Part shown: positions 1 to 7,919 of the stretch, one piece after another
How positions within the stretch are numbered: the stretch's first letter is position 1
Layout of the letters: each line of letters starts with the position of its first letter
Assembly (NCBI GenBank): GCA_023388555.1
Contig: JAEWGA010000053.1
Coordinates: forward strand, 1-41,917
Direction: 5' to 3'
Length of the DNA: 41,917 nt
Origin: Bacteroidota bacterium
GTDB lineage: Bacteria; Bacteroidota; Bacteroidia; Bacteroidales; Porphyromonadaceae
The notes under the pieces: model-generated
Seen by the model: only the letters and a program-made list of their open reading frames with translations
The model's database searches: none
Told to the model about the DNA's origin: nothing
Program-made: the position numbers and the translations under genes

Positions 1-1
1 A

Positions 2-49
2 GCGTTGGTAGAAGAACTAAAACAACACAACTTTTTAAAGCCCCACTAA
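2..49 (+). CDS. C-terminal fragment of an upstream gene (unidentified)
   Basis: Frame 2 stays open from the window edge for 15 codons and ends at TAA (47-49). The peptide, ALVEELKQHNFLKPH, has the composition of an ordinary soluble C-terminus, unlike the other two frames. The gene begins outside the window and the fragment is too short to assign a family. It could be chance, but the hairpin 30 bases downstream fits the end of a transcription unit. Confidence 0.4.
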   Translation, partial: ALVEELKQHNFLKPH

Positions 50-78
50 GCCACTTTAACAACAATATATAAGCAACA

Positions 79-128
79 AGCGTGTGTGCCGGGAGTGTTT
101 TGTTATGCAACCCCATGGCACACACGCT
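79..128 (+). terminator. Hairpin downstream of the first gene, probable terminator
   Basis: A perfect 12-bp inverted repeat pairs AGCGTGTGTGCC (79-90) with GGCACACACGCT (117-128) around a 26-base loop. Only a weak T-rich stretch follows, so it may be an inefficient terminator or a structured intergenic element. Its core (GTGTGCC, 6 bases, GTTTTGT, 10 bases, CATGGCA) recurs in the terminator after the ompA-like gene at 16804-16863. Confidence 0.5.
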
Positions 129-275
129 GTTATTATAGAGGTATGGTATACAATCCCATCCAAGGGAGCCTACAAGCTAATATCCTCCCACCCTGCCCTC
201 CTTTACACCCTTGTATTAAATTGCTATGTATACCCCAACCTCATACTTTTATTCTGTGGTTAGGGCAAAAATGGT

Positions 276-283
276 TATCTTTG
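276..283 (+). promoter_or_regulatory. TAnnTTTG-type -7 box for the ftsX operon
   Basis: TATCTTTG matches the Bacteroidota sigma-factor -7 consensus TAnnTTTG and lies 86 bases before the ftsX ATG. The -33 region holds only a weak TGTG. A second match, TACTTTTG at 342-349, is nearer the start codon, so the true start site is uncertain. Confidence 0.4.
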
Positions 284-369
284 ACCACTTAAAAGAAGCC
301 CCAGAGCAAAACCTCCACAACAAGGAATAGCCCACTTTGGCTACTTTTGTACATACACCTTATAATGCA

Positions 370-1245
370 ATGAAGCAACCCAAGCGTAGCCCTGGATTTT
401 TACATACCCGAATAATAAGTACCGTTAGCATAGCTATGGTACTTTTCCTGATAGGAGTTATCACCCTTCTCGGGCTTATTGGACACTCCTTACAGGAGTT
501 TGTGCGCGAACAATTTACTTTCTCCGTAAGCCTGCCGGCCGAGAGCTCGCCAGCCGATATCAAAAGAGTTGGCGATGAACTACGCGCCCAACCTTTTGTT
601 AAAGAAATCACCTTCCACTCCAAGGAAGAAGCCCTGCAAAGCATTATAGCCGAGTTAGGCGAAAACCCCGAAGATGTGGTGGGCTGGAACCCGCTTCAAC
701 CTTCGTACGAAGTAACTGTAAAGTCGGGCTACATAGCCTCGCCCGATAGCTTAGCGCAGGTAGAAAAAACGCTACGCAAATATGCCGTAGCGGACCAGTT
801 GGGGTACAAGCAGGACCTCATTAAACGCCTTAACCACAACCTGCGTACTGCCACCATTGTTATGATTGGTATTGCCCTTGTGCTACTTACCATTTCCGTT
901 GTACTCATCCACAACACCATACGCCTGCTTATTTACTCCAAACGTTTCCTTATTTACTCTATGCGTTTGGTAGGGGCTACCCACGGATTTATCCGCCGAC
1001 CCTTTGTGGCGCAAGGTGTTTTTAGTGGCTTCTTTGCCGCCCTTATAGCGTTGGCATTTTTAGCGTGGCTATGGGTATACCTATTGCAAAACTACCCCTA
1101 TATGCATACCGTGCTCACCCTCCCTGTGGCAGGAATTGTAGCAGGTGTAGTGGTGGTGTTGGGTGTTATTATTGCCCTGTTTTCCTCGGTTGTAGCAGTA
1201 AATAAATACCTCAACATGAATATTAACAAACTCTATCGCGTTTAA
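370..1245 (+). CDS. ftsX: Cell division protein FtsX
   Basis: The 291-residue product is an FtsX permease-like subunit. With the ATPase FtsE it forms an inner-membrane ABC-type complex that activates peptidoglycan hydrolases at the septum. A first membrane helix (about residues 12-38) is followed by a periplasmic domain of about 110 residues and then three C-terminal helices in the usual FtsX order. I chose the ATG at 370, giving an N-terminus of MKQPKRSPGFLH. An in-frame TTG at 337 would add 11 residues but overlaps promoter-like sequence. It is the first gene of a plus-strand operon and lies 11 bases before the DUF3098 gene. No ftsE is visible here; in Bacteroidota the two genes are often apart. 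The family call is secure and the exact start is not. Confidence 0.9.
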   Translation: MKQPKRSPGFLHTRIISTVSIAMVLFLIGVITLLGLIGHSLQEFVREQFTFSVSLPAESSPADIKRVGDELRAQPFVKEITFHSKEEALQSIIAELGENPEDVVGWNPLQPSYEVTVKSGYIASPDSLAQVEKTLRKYAVADQLGYKQDLIKRLNHNLRTATIVMIGIALVLLTISVVLIHNTIRLLIYSKRFLIYSMRLVGATHGFIRRPFVAQGVFSGFFAALIALAFLAWLWVYLLQNYPYMHTVLTLPVAGIVAGVVVVLGVIIALFSSVVAVNKYLNMNINKLYRV

Positions 1246-1256
1246 CCGTTTCGTAT

Positions 1257-1523
1257 ATGAATAGCTCCCCAACCGAACCCCAAAAGTCCTTTCGGGTTTA
1301 TACCTTCGGACGCACCAACCTATACATCCTTTTGGCATCCCTTGCCGTTATTGTTATTGGCTATATCCTAATGGCGGGTGGCACCTCGCCGGACGGGGTT
1401 AGCTTTAACCAAGAGGTGTTTTCGGTACGCCGCATATCGGTAGCCCCCATACTCCTAACCTTGGGTTACTTTGGAGTTTTGGGTGCCATTTTTTACAAAC
1501 CACGGAACAAGAGGAAAGCCTAA
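1257..1523 (+). CDS. DUF3098 family small membrane protein
   Basis: This 88-residue protein has two predicted membrane helices (about 21-41 and 61-80) joined by a short loop containing SFNQEVFSVRRISVAP, the conserved centre of DUF3098 proteins. The family has no established function. In Bacteroidota it typically sits between ftsX and uppP, as here. Placement beside a divisome protein and the lipid-carrier phosphatase suggests an envelope role, which is inference only. It lies 11 bases after ftsX and 6 bases before uppP, so co-transcription is very likely. Confidence 0.85.
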   Translation: MNSSPTEPQKSFRVYTFGRTNLYILLASLAVIVIGYILMAGGTSPDGVSFNQEVFSVRRISVAPILLTLGYFGVLGAIFYKPRNKRKA

Positions 1524-1529
1524 CACAGC

Positions 1530-2375
1530 ATGACGCTACTCCAATCCTTTATTTTGGCTGTGGTGGAGGGGCTTACCGAGTTCCTTCCCGTTTCCAGCAC
1601 CGGGCACCTCATCCTCTCCGAGTCGTTACTACGAATGCCCAGTACGGAATACGTGAAAGCCTTCACCGTAATGATACAGTTAGGGGCCATCCTCTCGGTG
1701 GTGGTGCTCTACTTCCGTAAGTTTTTCCAGTTTAACCTTCCGCCCGAACTGGCAACAGCCCCCTTGTGGCGACAGTGGATAGGCCGCTTCCGCTTTTACG
1801 GAAAGCTGGCGTGGGGCTGTGTGCCTGCCGTTATCTTGGGGTTGTTGTTTAACGACTGGGTGGACGAGCTTTTAGGGTCGGTATGGGTTATTGCCATCGA
1901 CCTTATTATAGGTGGGGTGTTCATGCTGTTCATAGACCGCTGGATAGGCAACAACACGCAAGAAAAGGTAACCTACCGCAATGCTTTCATGGTGGGGCTA
2001 TACCAGTGCTTGGCTATATTCTTACCCGGAATGTCGCGCTCCATGTGCAGTATTGTTGGCGGTATGGCACAAGGGTTAACGCGCCGTACAGCTGCCGAGT
2101 TCTCCTTCTTCTTGGCTGTGCCAACAATGGTGGGAGCAACGCTATTAAAGGCATACAAGCTGTACAAAACAGGCGGGGCAGAAATCTTTTACCAAAATAT
2201 GGATACCCTTATTGTGGGTAATGTGGTGTCGTTTGTGGTAGCACTAATTGCCATAAAATGCTTTATATCCTACCTTTCCAAACATGGGTTTAGGGTGTTT
2301 GGCATTTACCGTATTGTTGTGGGGATAATTACCATTGCCCTTATTTTGGGCGGATATAATATGAGTATGGTATGA
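1530..2375 (+). CDS. uppP: Undecaprenyl-diphosphatase (BacA/UppP)
   Basis: The 281-residue integral membrane enzyme dephosphorylates undecaprenyl diphosphate to the monophosphate, recycling the lipid carrier for peptidoglycan and other surface polymers. The two signature regions are present: EGLTEFLPVSSTGHL near residues 13-27, with the catalytic glutamates, and PGMSRS at 166-171, with the essential arginine. Several hydrophobic helices span the rest, and the length is normal for the family. The stop overlaps the truB start by four bases (ATGA), implying translational coupling. High expression of this family is classically linked to bacitracin tolerance. Confidence 0.96.
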   Translation: MTLLQSFILAVVEGLTEFLPVSSTGHLILSESLLRMPSTEYVKAFTVMIQLGAILSVVVLYFRKFFQFNLPPELATAPLWRQWIGRFRFYGKLAWGCVPAVILGLLFNDWVDELLGSVWVIAIDLIIGGVFMLFIDRWIGNNTQEKVTYRNAFMVGLYQCLAIFLPGMSRSMCSIVGGMAQGLTRRTAAEFSFFLAVPTMVGATLLKAYKLYKTGGAEIFYQNMDTLIVGNVVSFVVALIAIKCFISYLSKHGFRVFGIYRIVVGIITIALILGGYNMSMV

Positions 2376-3100
2376 ACAGCAACAACGAAAAGCTAAACCC
2401 TTTTCAGGAAGGCGTAGTGCTTGCTGTGGACAAACCGCTGGGCTGGACCTCCTTCGACGTAGTGAACAAGTTCCGCTACCGTTTGTGTAAGGCCCTGCAA
2501 GTGCGTAAATTTAAGGTGGGGCATGCAGGTACCCTGGACCCACTTGCCACAGGCGTTGTGGTGTTGTGTACTGGCCGTGCCACCAAACAAATAGAGGCCT
2601 TACAGGCAAGCAAGAAAACCTATATCACCACCCTGAAGTTGGGCGAAACAACACCTTCGTTCGACTTGGAGACGGAGGTGGACAAAACCTACCCCACCCA
2701 CCACCTTACCGAAGAGCTTATACGCCATACACTAACCTCCTTTGTAGGAGAACAACTACAAGTACCGCCCTCCTTTTCGGCATGTAAAGTGGATGGCCAG
2801 CGTGCTTACGAACAGGCCCGAAAAGGGTTAGAGGTTACCTTGGCAGCCAAACCCATTACCATCTACTCCGTTCGGCTCCTCTGCTGCCAGCTCCCCTACA
2901 TCCAGGTGGAAATAGAGTGTGGGAAAGGAACCTACATCCGGGCTTTTGCTCGTGACTTAGGGGAACGGCTTAACTGTGGTGCACACCTCACGGAATTAAG
3001 GCGTACACAGTCCGGCAACTATTCGGTAAACAACGCCATAACACCAGACCACTTTGAGGATTTCATAAAGCAAACCCTTGAAACAGCAACAACGAAATAA
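2372..3100 (+). CDS. truB: tRNA pseudouridine(55) synthase TruB
   Basis: The 242-residue protein converts U55 of the tRNA T-loop to pseudouridine. The catalytic motif GHAGTLDPLATG lies at residues 50-61, with the nucleophilic Asp at 56. The substrate-binding YE(Q)ARKG and the KGTYIRAFARDLG segment follow in the expected order. It is a bacterial short-form TruB; I see no clear C-terminal PUA extension. The ATG overlaps the uppP stop. It lies in the conserved ftsX-uppP-truB-queA block and is followed 30 bases later by queA, another tRNA-modification gene. Confidence 0.96.
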   Translation: MNSNNEKLNPFQEGVVLAVDKPLGWTSFDVVNKFRYRLCKALQVRKFKVGHAGTLDPLATGVVVLCTGRATKQIEALQASKKTYITTLKLGETTPSFDLETEVDKTYPTHHLTEELIRHTLTSFVGEQLQVPPSFSACKVDGQRAYEQARKGLEVTLAAKPITIYSVRLLCCQLPYIQVEIECGKGTYIRAFARDLGERLNCGAHLTELRRTQSGNYSVNNAITPDHFEDFIKQTLETATTK

Positions 3101-3130
3101 GAACTTAAACTATATATACGCTCTTGACCG

Positions 3131-4183
3131 ATGAAATTATCCAACTTCAACTTTCAGCTTCCAAAAGAGTTAGTGGCACAACACCCGGCACGCTTCCGCG
3201 ACGAGTCGCGCATGCTGGTACTACACGCTAAAACAGGCGAAATAGAGCACCGCCAGTTTAAAGACATCATTGAATACTTTGGGAAAGATGACGTATTTGT
3301 GTTTAACGACACCAAGGTGTTCCCAGCCCGACTGTATGGCAACAAGGAAAAAACCAATGCCCGTATAGAAGTTTTCTTACTACGAGAACTTAAACCCGAA
3401 CAACTGTTGTGGGACGTACTGGTAGACCCCGCACGTAAAATACGTATTGGAAACAAACTCTTCTTCGACGACGATGAACGTATAGTAGCAGAGGTGATAG
3501 ACAATACCACCTCGAGAGGACGAACCTTGCGCTTTTTGTATGATGGCACGCACGACGAATTCCAGAAAGCCCTGTACGCGTTAGGCGAAACACCACTACC
3601 TAAATATATAGAACGTGAAGTAACGCCCGACGACGCCGAACGCTACCAAACCATTTACGCACGTAACGAGGGGGCTGTAGTGGCTCCCGCTGCTGGCCTC
3701 CACTTTAGTAGGGAGCTGATGAAAAGGTTAGAGATACAGGATGTACACTTTGCCTTCCTTACCCTGCACACAGGACTTACCGCCTACCGGGATATTGATG
3801 TGGACGACCTAAGCAAATACAAAATGGGATCGGAAGAAATGTCTGTGGAACAAGCCTGTTGCGATACCGTAAACGCAAGTATAAAAGCCGGACGAAAGGT
3901 GGTTGCAGTAGGCACCTCCTCCCTAAAGGCTTTGGAAACCTGCGTTAGCACCGACGGGCAAATTAAGGAGTATACCGGCTGGACAGGTAAGTTTATTTTC
4001 CCACCTTACGACTTCCATATTGGCGACGCCCTAATAACCAACTTCCATGAGCCTTATTCGTCGTTGCTAATGATGACTGCCGCCTTTGGAAACTACGAAA
4101 AGGTGATGAATGCCTATAAAGTAGCCGTGGAGGAGAAATACCATTTTGGTGCCTACGGCGACGCTATGCTCATTCTCCGTTAG
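3131..4183 (+). CDS. queA: S-adenosylmethionine:tRNA ribosyltransferase-isomerase QueA
   Basis: The 350-residue enzyme transfers and isomerises the ribosyl part of S-adenosylmethionine onto 7-aminomethyl-7-deazaguanine at tRNA wobble position 34, making epoxyqueuosine. Visible family hallmarks are the N-terminal FNFQLPKELVAQHPAR, the DTKVFPARLYG segment, VAPAAGLHFS and the C-terminal TNFHEPYSSLLMMTAAFG. The length is normal. Together with queC on the other strand at 25467-26114, it shows that the organism makes queuosine from the 7-deazaguanine pathway. It is followed after four bases by folK. Confidence 0.97.
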   Translation: MKLSNFNFQLPKELVAQHPARFRDESRMLVLHAKTGEIEHRQFKDIIEYFGKDDVFVFNDTKVFPARLYGNKEKTNARIEVFLLRELKPEQLLWDVLVDPARKIRIGNKLFFDDDERIVAEVIDNTTSRGRTLRFLYDGTHDEFQKALYALGETPLPKYIEREVTPDDAERYQTIYARNEGAVVAPAAGLHFSRELMKRLEIQDVHFAFLTLHTGLTAYRDIDVDDLSKYKMGSEEMSVEQACCDTVNASIKAGRKVVAVGTSSLKALETCVSTDGQIKEYTGWTGKFIFPPYDFHIGDALITNFHEPYSSLLMMTAAFGNYEKVMNAYKVAVEEKYHFGAYGDAMLILR

Positions 4184-4187
4184 TTTT

Positions 4188-4661
4188 ATGGCTACCGTTT
4201 TACTTGCCTTAGGCTCCAACTTGGGCGATACCGCTGCCAATATAGAGCGTATGGTGGAACTTATAAGCCAACATGTGGGTAGGGTTACAGCACAATCCCG
4301 CACGCACAGCACAGCCCCCGTTGGCTTCAGCTCCCCCAACAGGTTTAGCAACGCCGCCGTGGCAGTGGAAACAACACTACCCTGGCAACAAGTTCTGTAC
4401 CGAACACAACGCATAGAGCAGATGCTGGGGCGAACACACAAAAACGATGGCTCGGGATATAAGGACCGAACGGCAGATATCGACATAGTTTTGTTTGAGG
4501 ACTTGGTGATTAACAACGATGGATGCCAAATACCACACCCACGGTTTAGAGAACGGGAGTTTGTGTTGGCCCCACTGTGCGAAGTAGCCCCTAATGCTAC
4601 CGACCCCACCTCGGGCAAAACCATTAGGGAACTGTTACAAACCCTTAGGCAAAAGCTTTAA
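4188..4661 (+). CDS. folK: 2-amino-4-hydroxy-6-hydroxymethyldihydropteridine pyrophosphokinase
   Basis: The 157-residue HPPK transfers pyrophosphate from ATP to 6-hydroxymethyl-7,8-dihydropterin, a step in folate synthesis. It shows the N-terminal LLALGSNLGD, a central RTADIDIVLF (the [KR]DRTxDIDhhh signature that binds Mg-ATP) and the IPHPRFREREFVLAPL segment. I chose ATG 4188, four bases after the queA stop, because the conserved N-terminus begins there; the frame is also open upstream inside queA, but that is not needed. ruvX follows after two bases. Confidence 0.95.
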   Translation: MATVLLALGSNLGDTAANIERMVELISQHVGRVTAQSRTHSTAPVGFSSPNRFSNAAVAVETTLPWQQVLYRTQRIEQMLGRTHKNDGSGYKDRTADIDIVLFEDLVINNDGCQIPHPRFREREFVLAPLCEVAPNATDPTSGKTIRELLQTLRQKL

Positions 4662-4663
4662 CC

Positions 4664-5107
4664 ATGGCACGCATCCTTGCCCTTGACGTGGGCCGAAAAC
4701 GAACTGGCGTTGCCGTTACGGACCCCCTACAAATAGTACCTGGCGGCTTGGGTTACTTCCCCACAGCCGAGATACCCCAACGTGTTGCCCAGTACTGCGA
4801 AAAGGAACAGGTGGAACGTATCATTGTTGGGCTTCCTCGGCAAGCAAATAACGCCCCCTCGGAAAGTGAGCAGTACATACAGCCCCTTATTAGGAGCCTA
4901 CAAAAAAAACTCCCCCACCTCACCATTGAGCGTTACGATGAACGTTACACCACCGTAATGGCACACCAAGCCATGCTACAAGGGGGAATGAAAAAGATGA
5001 AACGCCGTGAAAAAGGCATTGCCGATGAAATAAGTGCCGTTATTATTTTACAAGGTTACTTGGAAAGCCGACAGTACCAACAGCGGTTTGAAATACCTAA
5101 ACCCTAA
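4664..5107 (+). CDS. ruvX: RuvX/YqgF family Holliday-junction resolvase-like protein
   Basis: The 147-residue protein has an RNase H-like fold. Family members are described as putative Holliday-junction resolvases and as 16S rRNA 5'-end processing nucleases. The N-terminal ILALDVGRKRTGVAVTDP carries the first catalytic Asp (residue 8), and IIVGLPRQ and the YDERYTT segment follow in the usual order. It starts two bases after folK and ends 13 bases before def. The family call is firm; which activity dominates here cannot be told from sequence. Confidence 0.93.
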   Translation: MARILALDVGRKRTGVAVTDPLQIVPGGLGYFPTAEIPQRVAQYCEKEQVERIIVGLPRQANNAPSESEQYIQPLIRSLQKKLPHLTIERYDERYTTVMAHQAMLQGGMKKMKRREKGIADEISAVIILQGYLESRQYQQRFEIPKP

Positions 5108-5120
5108 TAACAATACCATT

Positions 5121-5675
5121 ATGATACTACCTATATACACCTACGGGTCCGCCGTATTACGGCAACCCACACAAGAAATAACAGCGGACTACCCTGGCTT
5201 GCAGGAACTTATTGCCAATATGTTTGAAACCATGTACGAAGCCGAGGGGATAGGGTTGGCAGCACCGCAAATAGGGAAAGCCATCCGTTTATTGGTTATT
5301 GATGCCGACCCGCTGAAAGAGGACTACCCCGAATGTAAGGGCTTTAAACAGGTTTTTATTAACCCCGAAATAGTAGAGGCTAACCAAGAGGAGGCCTCGT
5401 TGCCCGAGGGGTGCCTGAGCATACCTGGCATTAACGAAAAAGTATTACGCCCCACCCAAGTAACAGTAAGGTTTTACGACGAAACCTTTAAGCAGCATAC
5501 CAAAACCTATACAGGCTTTGCGGCTCGGGTACTGCAACACGAGGTGGACCACATTTTACAAACGCTTTTTACGGACCGTATATCGCCGCTACGTAAGCGA
5601 ATGATTAAGTCCAAACTACAAAAGATGTCCAAAGGGCAGGTAAGCGCCCACTACCCCACAGTATTGCGCCCGTAA
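5121..5675 (+). CDS. def: Peptide deformylase
   Basis: The 184-residue metallo-enzyme removes the formyl group from the N-terminal Met of new proteins. All three motifs are intact: GIGLAAPQ (43-50), EGCLS (96-100, metal ligand Cys98) and HEVDH (140-144, metal ligands His140 and His144 with catalytic Glu141). I chose ATG 5121, which gives the standard N-terminus MILPIYTYGSAVLR. The frame is open further upstream, but that would overlap ruvX and add a non-homologous stretch. It is followed closely by the TPR gene. Confidence 0.96.
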   Translation: MILPIYTYGSAVLRQPTQEITADYPGLQELIANMFETMYEAEGIGLAAPQIGKAIRLLVIDADPLKEDYPECKGFKQVFINPEIVEANQEEASLPEGCLSIPGINEKVLRPTQVTVRFYDETFKQHTKTYTGFAARVLQHEVDHILQTLFTDRISPLRKRMIKSKLQKMSKGQVSAHYPTVLRP

Positions 5676-5688
5676 CACTTCCGTGAAG

Positions 5689-7671
5689 ATGCTCCAACGT
5701 AGCCTGCTGACATTCCTTACCGCCTTGCTCCTTGCCACCCCGGCATGGGCGCAAATAGATACCGACCGTGTAATTACCATCGGGCGGAACGCTATGTTTT
5801 TTAAGGACTACGTTTTGGCCATCCAGTACTTCTCTACCGCCATTAGGGTGGCACCACAACGCGCCGAACCCTACTACTACCGAGCAGCAGCCAAATTCCA
5901 ACTGGACGACTACTTTGGAACCGAAGCGGACTGCGACTCGTGCATACAGCGGAACCGCTACATTTACCGGGCCTACTTTCTGCGAGCCCTCGCACGACAG
6001 TCGTTAGGCAAGGATAGTTTGGCATTACAGGACTACCAAGTGGTGCTACACGATAACCCCGACGACCAAGGGGCACTACACAATGCAGCATTGCTCTATA
6101 TCCAACAACAGGACACCATAGCCGCCCGGCATGTGCTGAACAGGTTGCAACGCTTTTACCCTAACTATGCTCCGGCCTATGTGATAGATGGCGGGCTATC
6201 CCTCCAACAAAAGGATACCGTACAGGCTATACACCTCTTTGAAAAAGGATTAACACTAAACCCGTCCTCCGTTGCACCCTATTTATCGCTCGCCAACATA
6301 GCCTACGAACGCAAAGCTTACAGCAAGGCAGAAGAGTACCTAAACAACGCCCTGCAAAAAGAGCCAGAAAACGCACAACTGTATACCTTCCGGGGATTGG
6401 TAAACTATAAAAACAACAATCTGCGGGGTGCTATGCAGGACTACTCTACAGCTATAAATATAGAGCCTAACAACCTTAATGCTTTATATAATAGGGCGTT
6501 ACTACGAACACAAGTGGGAGCTTACGACCCCGCCGTGCAGGACTTCTCGCACGTGTTACTGCACGACCCCTCCAACGCCTTTGCACGTTACAACCGTGCT
6601 TTGTTGGATAACCAGCAGGGGCGACCAGAACGTGCCGTGAGCGACTTGGACAGCATCATAGCCCGATACCCCTCCTTCTACCCCGCCTACCTTGAACGCG
6701 CCAAAGCAAAACGAGCCTTAGGCAAAACGCACGAAGCAAACAAAGACCTGTATAAGGCTTACGCAATGTGGGAAAACCCTTCGGCCCGCCCCAAAAAAAA
6801 CGCCAACAACAAAACAGAAACAGATAATAAGGAGGAGAACAAGGGTACTCGCGAAGAACGCGACAAAAACATACAAAAGTTCCAACTGTTAGTGGCCGAC
6901 AACAGCACCAAGGGGTACGCAGATATGTACCGCGAAAATTCCCCAATACGAGGACGGGTGCAGGACCAAAAAGTAAACATATCTCCCGAGCCACTCTATA
7001 CCCTCACCTACTACACCTCTAACGAGTTAGGACTCACCGCCCTCCCTCACCAGTATGTGGATACCCTTGCGTTGCCTAACCTGCCCTATTTGGCAGAGCT
7101 ATCCAGCCACGTACCAACCCTTGTAGCTCCCATAGCACAAACGCACCAGCAAAGGGTGCAGCAAGAGGTGGATAGCAAAGCCTCGTGGCCCTACCTTATG
7201 GACCTGATGACCTTGCGCGATATTGACAAAGCAATAACCGTAGCAGAACAATTGTTACAGGCAGATACGGTAGCAGCAAGCATACACTTTGCTTTAGGAT
7301 GTTGCCATGTGTGGAAATATAATACTGCACGTGCTAACCAAGAACAACCCACCAAAACAGAGGCATTGGTACAACGGAAGCAGTTGGACGATGCTCGCAC
7401 CCACTTCGAAGCTGTGCTGAAAAAACACCCCCAGTACTTCCCCGCATTGTTTAACCTTGCCTACATTTACTACCTGAAAGGCGATTACCAAACGGCAGAG
7501 CAATTGCTATCCCAATGCCTTACCCTTCGTACCGACCGGGGAGAAGTGTACTACAACCGCGCCCTTTGTAACTATGCATTAGGGAAAAAGAATATGGGCG
7601 ATAAGGATATGAGCACAGCAGGTGCATTGGGCTTATACAAAGCTTACTCGGTAATAAAACGTATGCAATAA
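5689..7671 (+). CDS. Exported tetratricopeptide-repeat protein
   Basis: A signal peptide (MLQRSLLTFLTALLLATPAWAQ) precedes roughly ten TPR units in two blocks, about residues 25-360 and 480-655. Between them is a charged, low-complexity linker rich in Lys, Glu and Asn and a stretch without clear repeats. The mature protein is probably periplasmic and acts as a protein-protein scaffold; no catalytic motif is visible. A GTG at 5683 would add two residues. It follows def by 13 bases, and a TPR gene after def is familiar in Bacteroidales. In related genomes I would expect thrS next, but here the operon ends and an accessory operon begins. Confidence 0.85.
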   Translation: MLQRSLLTFLTALLLATPAWAQIDTDRVITIGRNAMFFKDYVLAIQYFSTAIRVAPQRAEPYYYRAAAKFQLDDYFGTEADCDSCIQRNRYIYRAYFLRALARQSLGKDSLALQDYQVVLHDNPDDQGALHNAALLYIQQQDTIAARHVLNRLQRFYPNYAPAYVIDGGLSLQQKDTVQAIHLFEKGLTLNPSSVAPYLSLANIAYERKAYSKAEEYLNNALQKEPENAQLYTFRGLVNYKNNNLRGAMQDYSTAINIEPNNLNALYNRALLRTQVGAYDPAVQDFSHVLLHDPSNAFARYNRALLDNQQGRPERAVSDLDSIIARYPSFYPAYLERAKAKRALGKTHEANKDLYKAYAMWENPSARPKKNANNKTETDNKEENKGTREERDKNIQKFQLLVADNSTKGYADMYRENSPIRGRVQDQKVNISPEPLYTLTYYTSNELGLTALPHQYVDTLALPNLPYLAELSSHVPTLVAPIAQTHQQRVQQEVDSKASWPYLMDLMTLRDIDKAITVAEQLLQADTVAASIHFALGCCHVWKYNTARANQEQPTKTEALVQRKQLDDARTHFEAVLKKHPQYFPALFNLAYIYYLKGDYQTAEQLLSQCLTLRTDRGEVYYNRALCNYALGKKNMGDKDMSTAGALGLYKAYSVIKRMQ

Positions 7672-7820
7672 GTGGTAAAGGGGAGTAGCCGCCCAGGCAT
7701 AGCATTACTCCTAAGCTAAATTTACCCCTCCCTTTGGGTTGGAAGCAAAGCCTTTTCGCCTTATTGCAAGGGCACAACAAACACACAAACTGTTGATTCA
7801 CAGCGATTTACCCCCCCGAA

Positions 7821-7851
7821 TTGAAAATGCAATATATTTGATGTATCTTTG
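7821..7851 (+). promoter_or_regulatory. Promoter of the three-lipoprotein/OmpA operon
   Basis: A TTG (7821-7823) and TATCTTTG (7844-7851) are separated by 20 bases, matching the Bacteroidota -33/-7 arrangement. The predicted start site leaves a leader of about 60 bases before the ATG at 7920. The leader contains a small inverted repeat (GCGGT, AATTGC, ACCGC). Confidence 0.65.
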
Positions 7852-7919
7852 CATTCGTTTTTATTGCGGTAATTGCACCGCGGCAATTGTATTACTAACC
7901 CATTCTGCACAAAGCACGT

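Larger units (their letters stand above)
50..369. other. Intergenic region before the ftsX operon
   Basis: These 320 bases hold a hairpin (79-128) and two TAnnTTTG-like motifs (276-283 and 342-349) ahead of ftsX. An open frame at 86-292 has an implausible composition, rich in Cys, Pro, His and Trp, and crosses the hairpin, so I do not call it a gene. Confidence 0.6.

Noticed and set aside
86..292. A 68-codon open frame ahead of ftsX
   Set aside because: It crosses a hairpin, its predicted product is unusually rich in Cys, Pro, His and Trp, and it overlaps a promoter-like box.
337..369. TTG start for ftsX
   Set aside because: The extra 11 residues overlap a TAnnTTTG-like motif, and the ATG at 370 gives a normal FtsX N-terminus.
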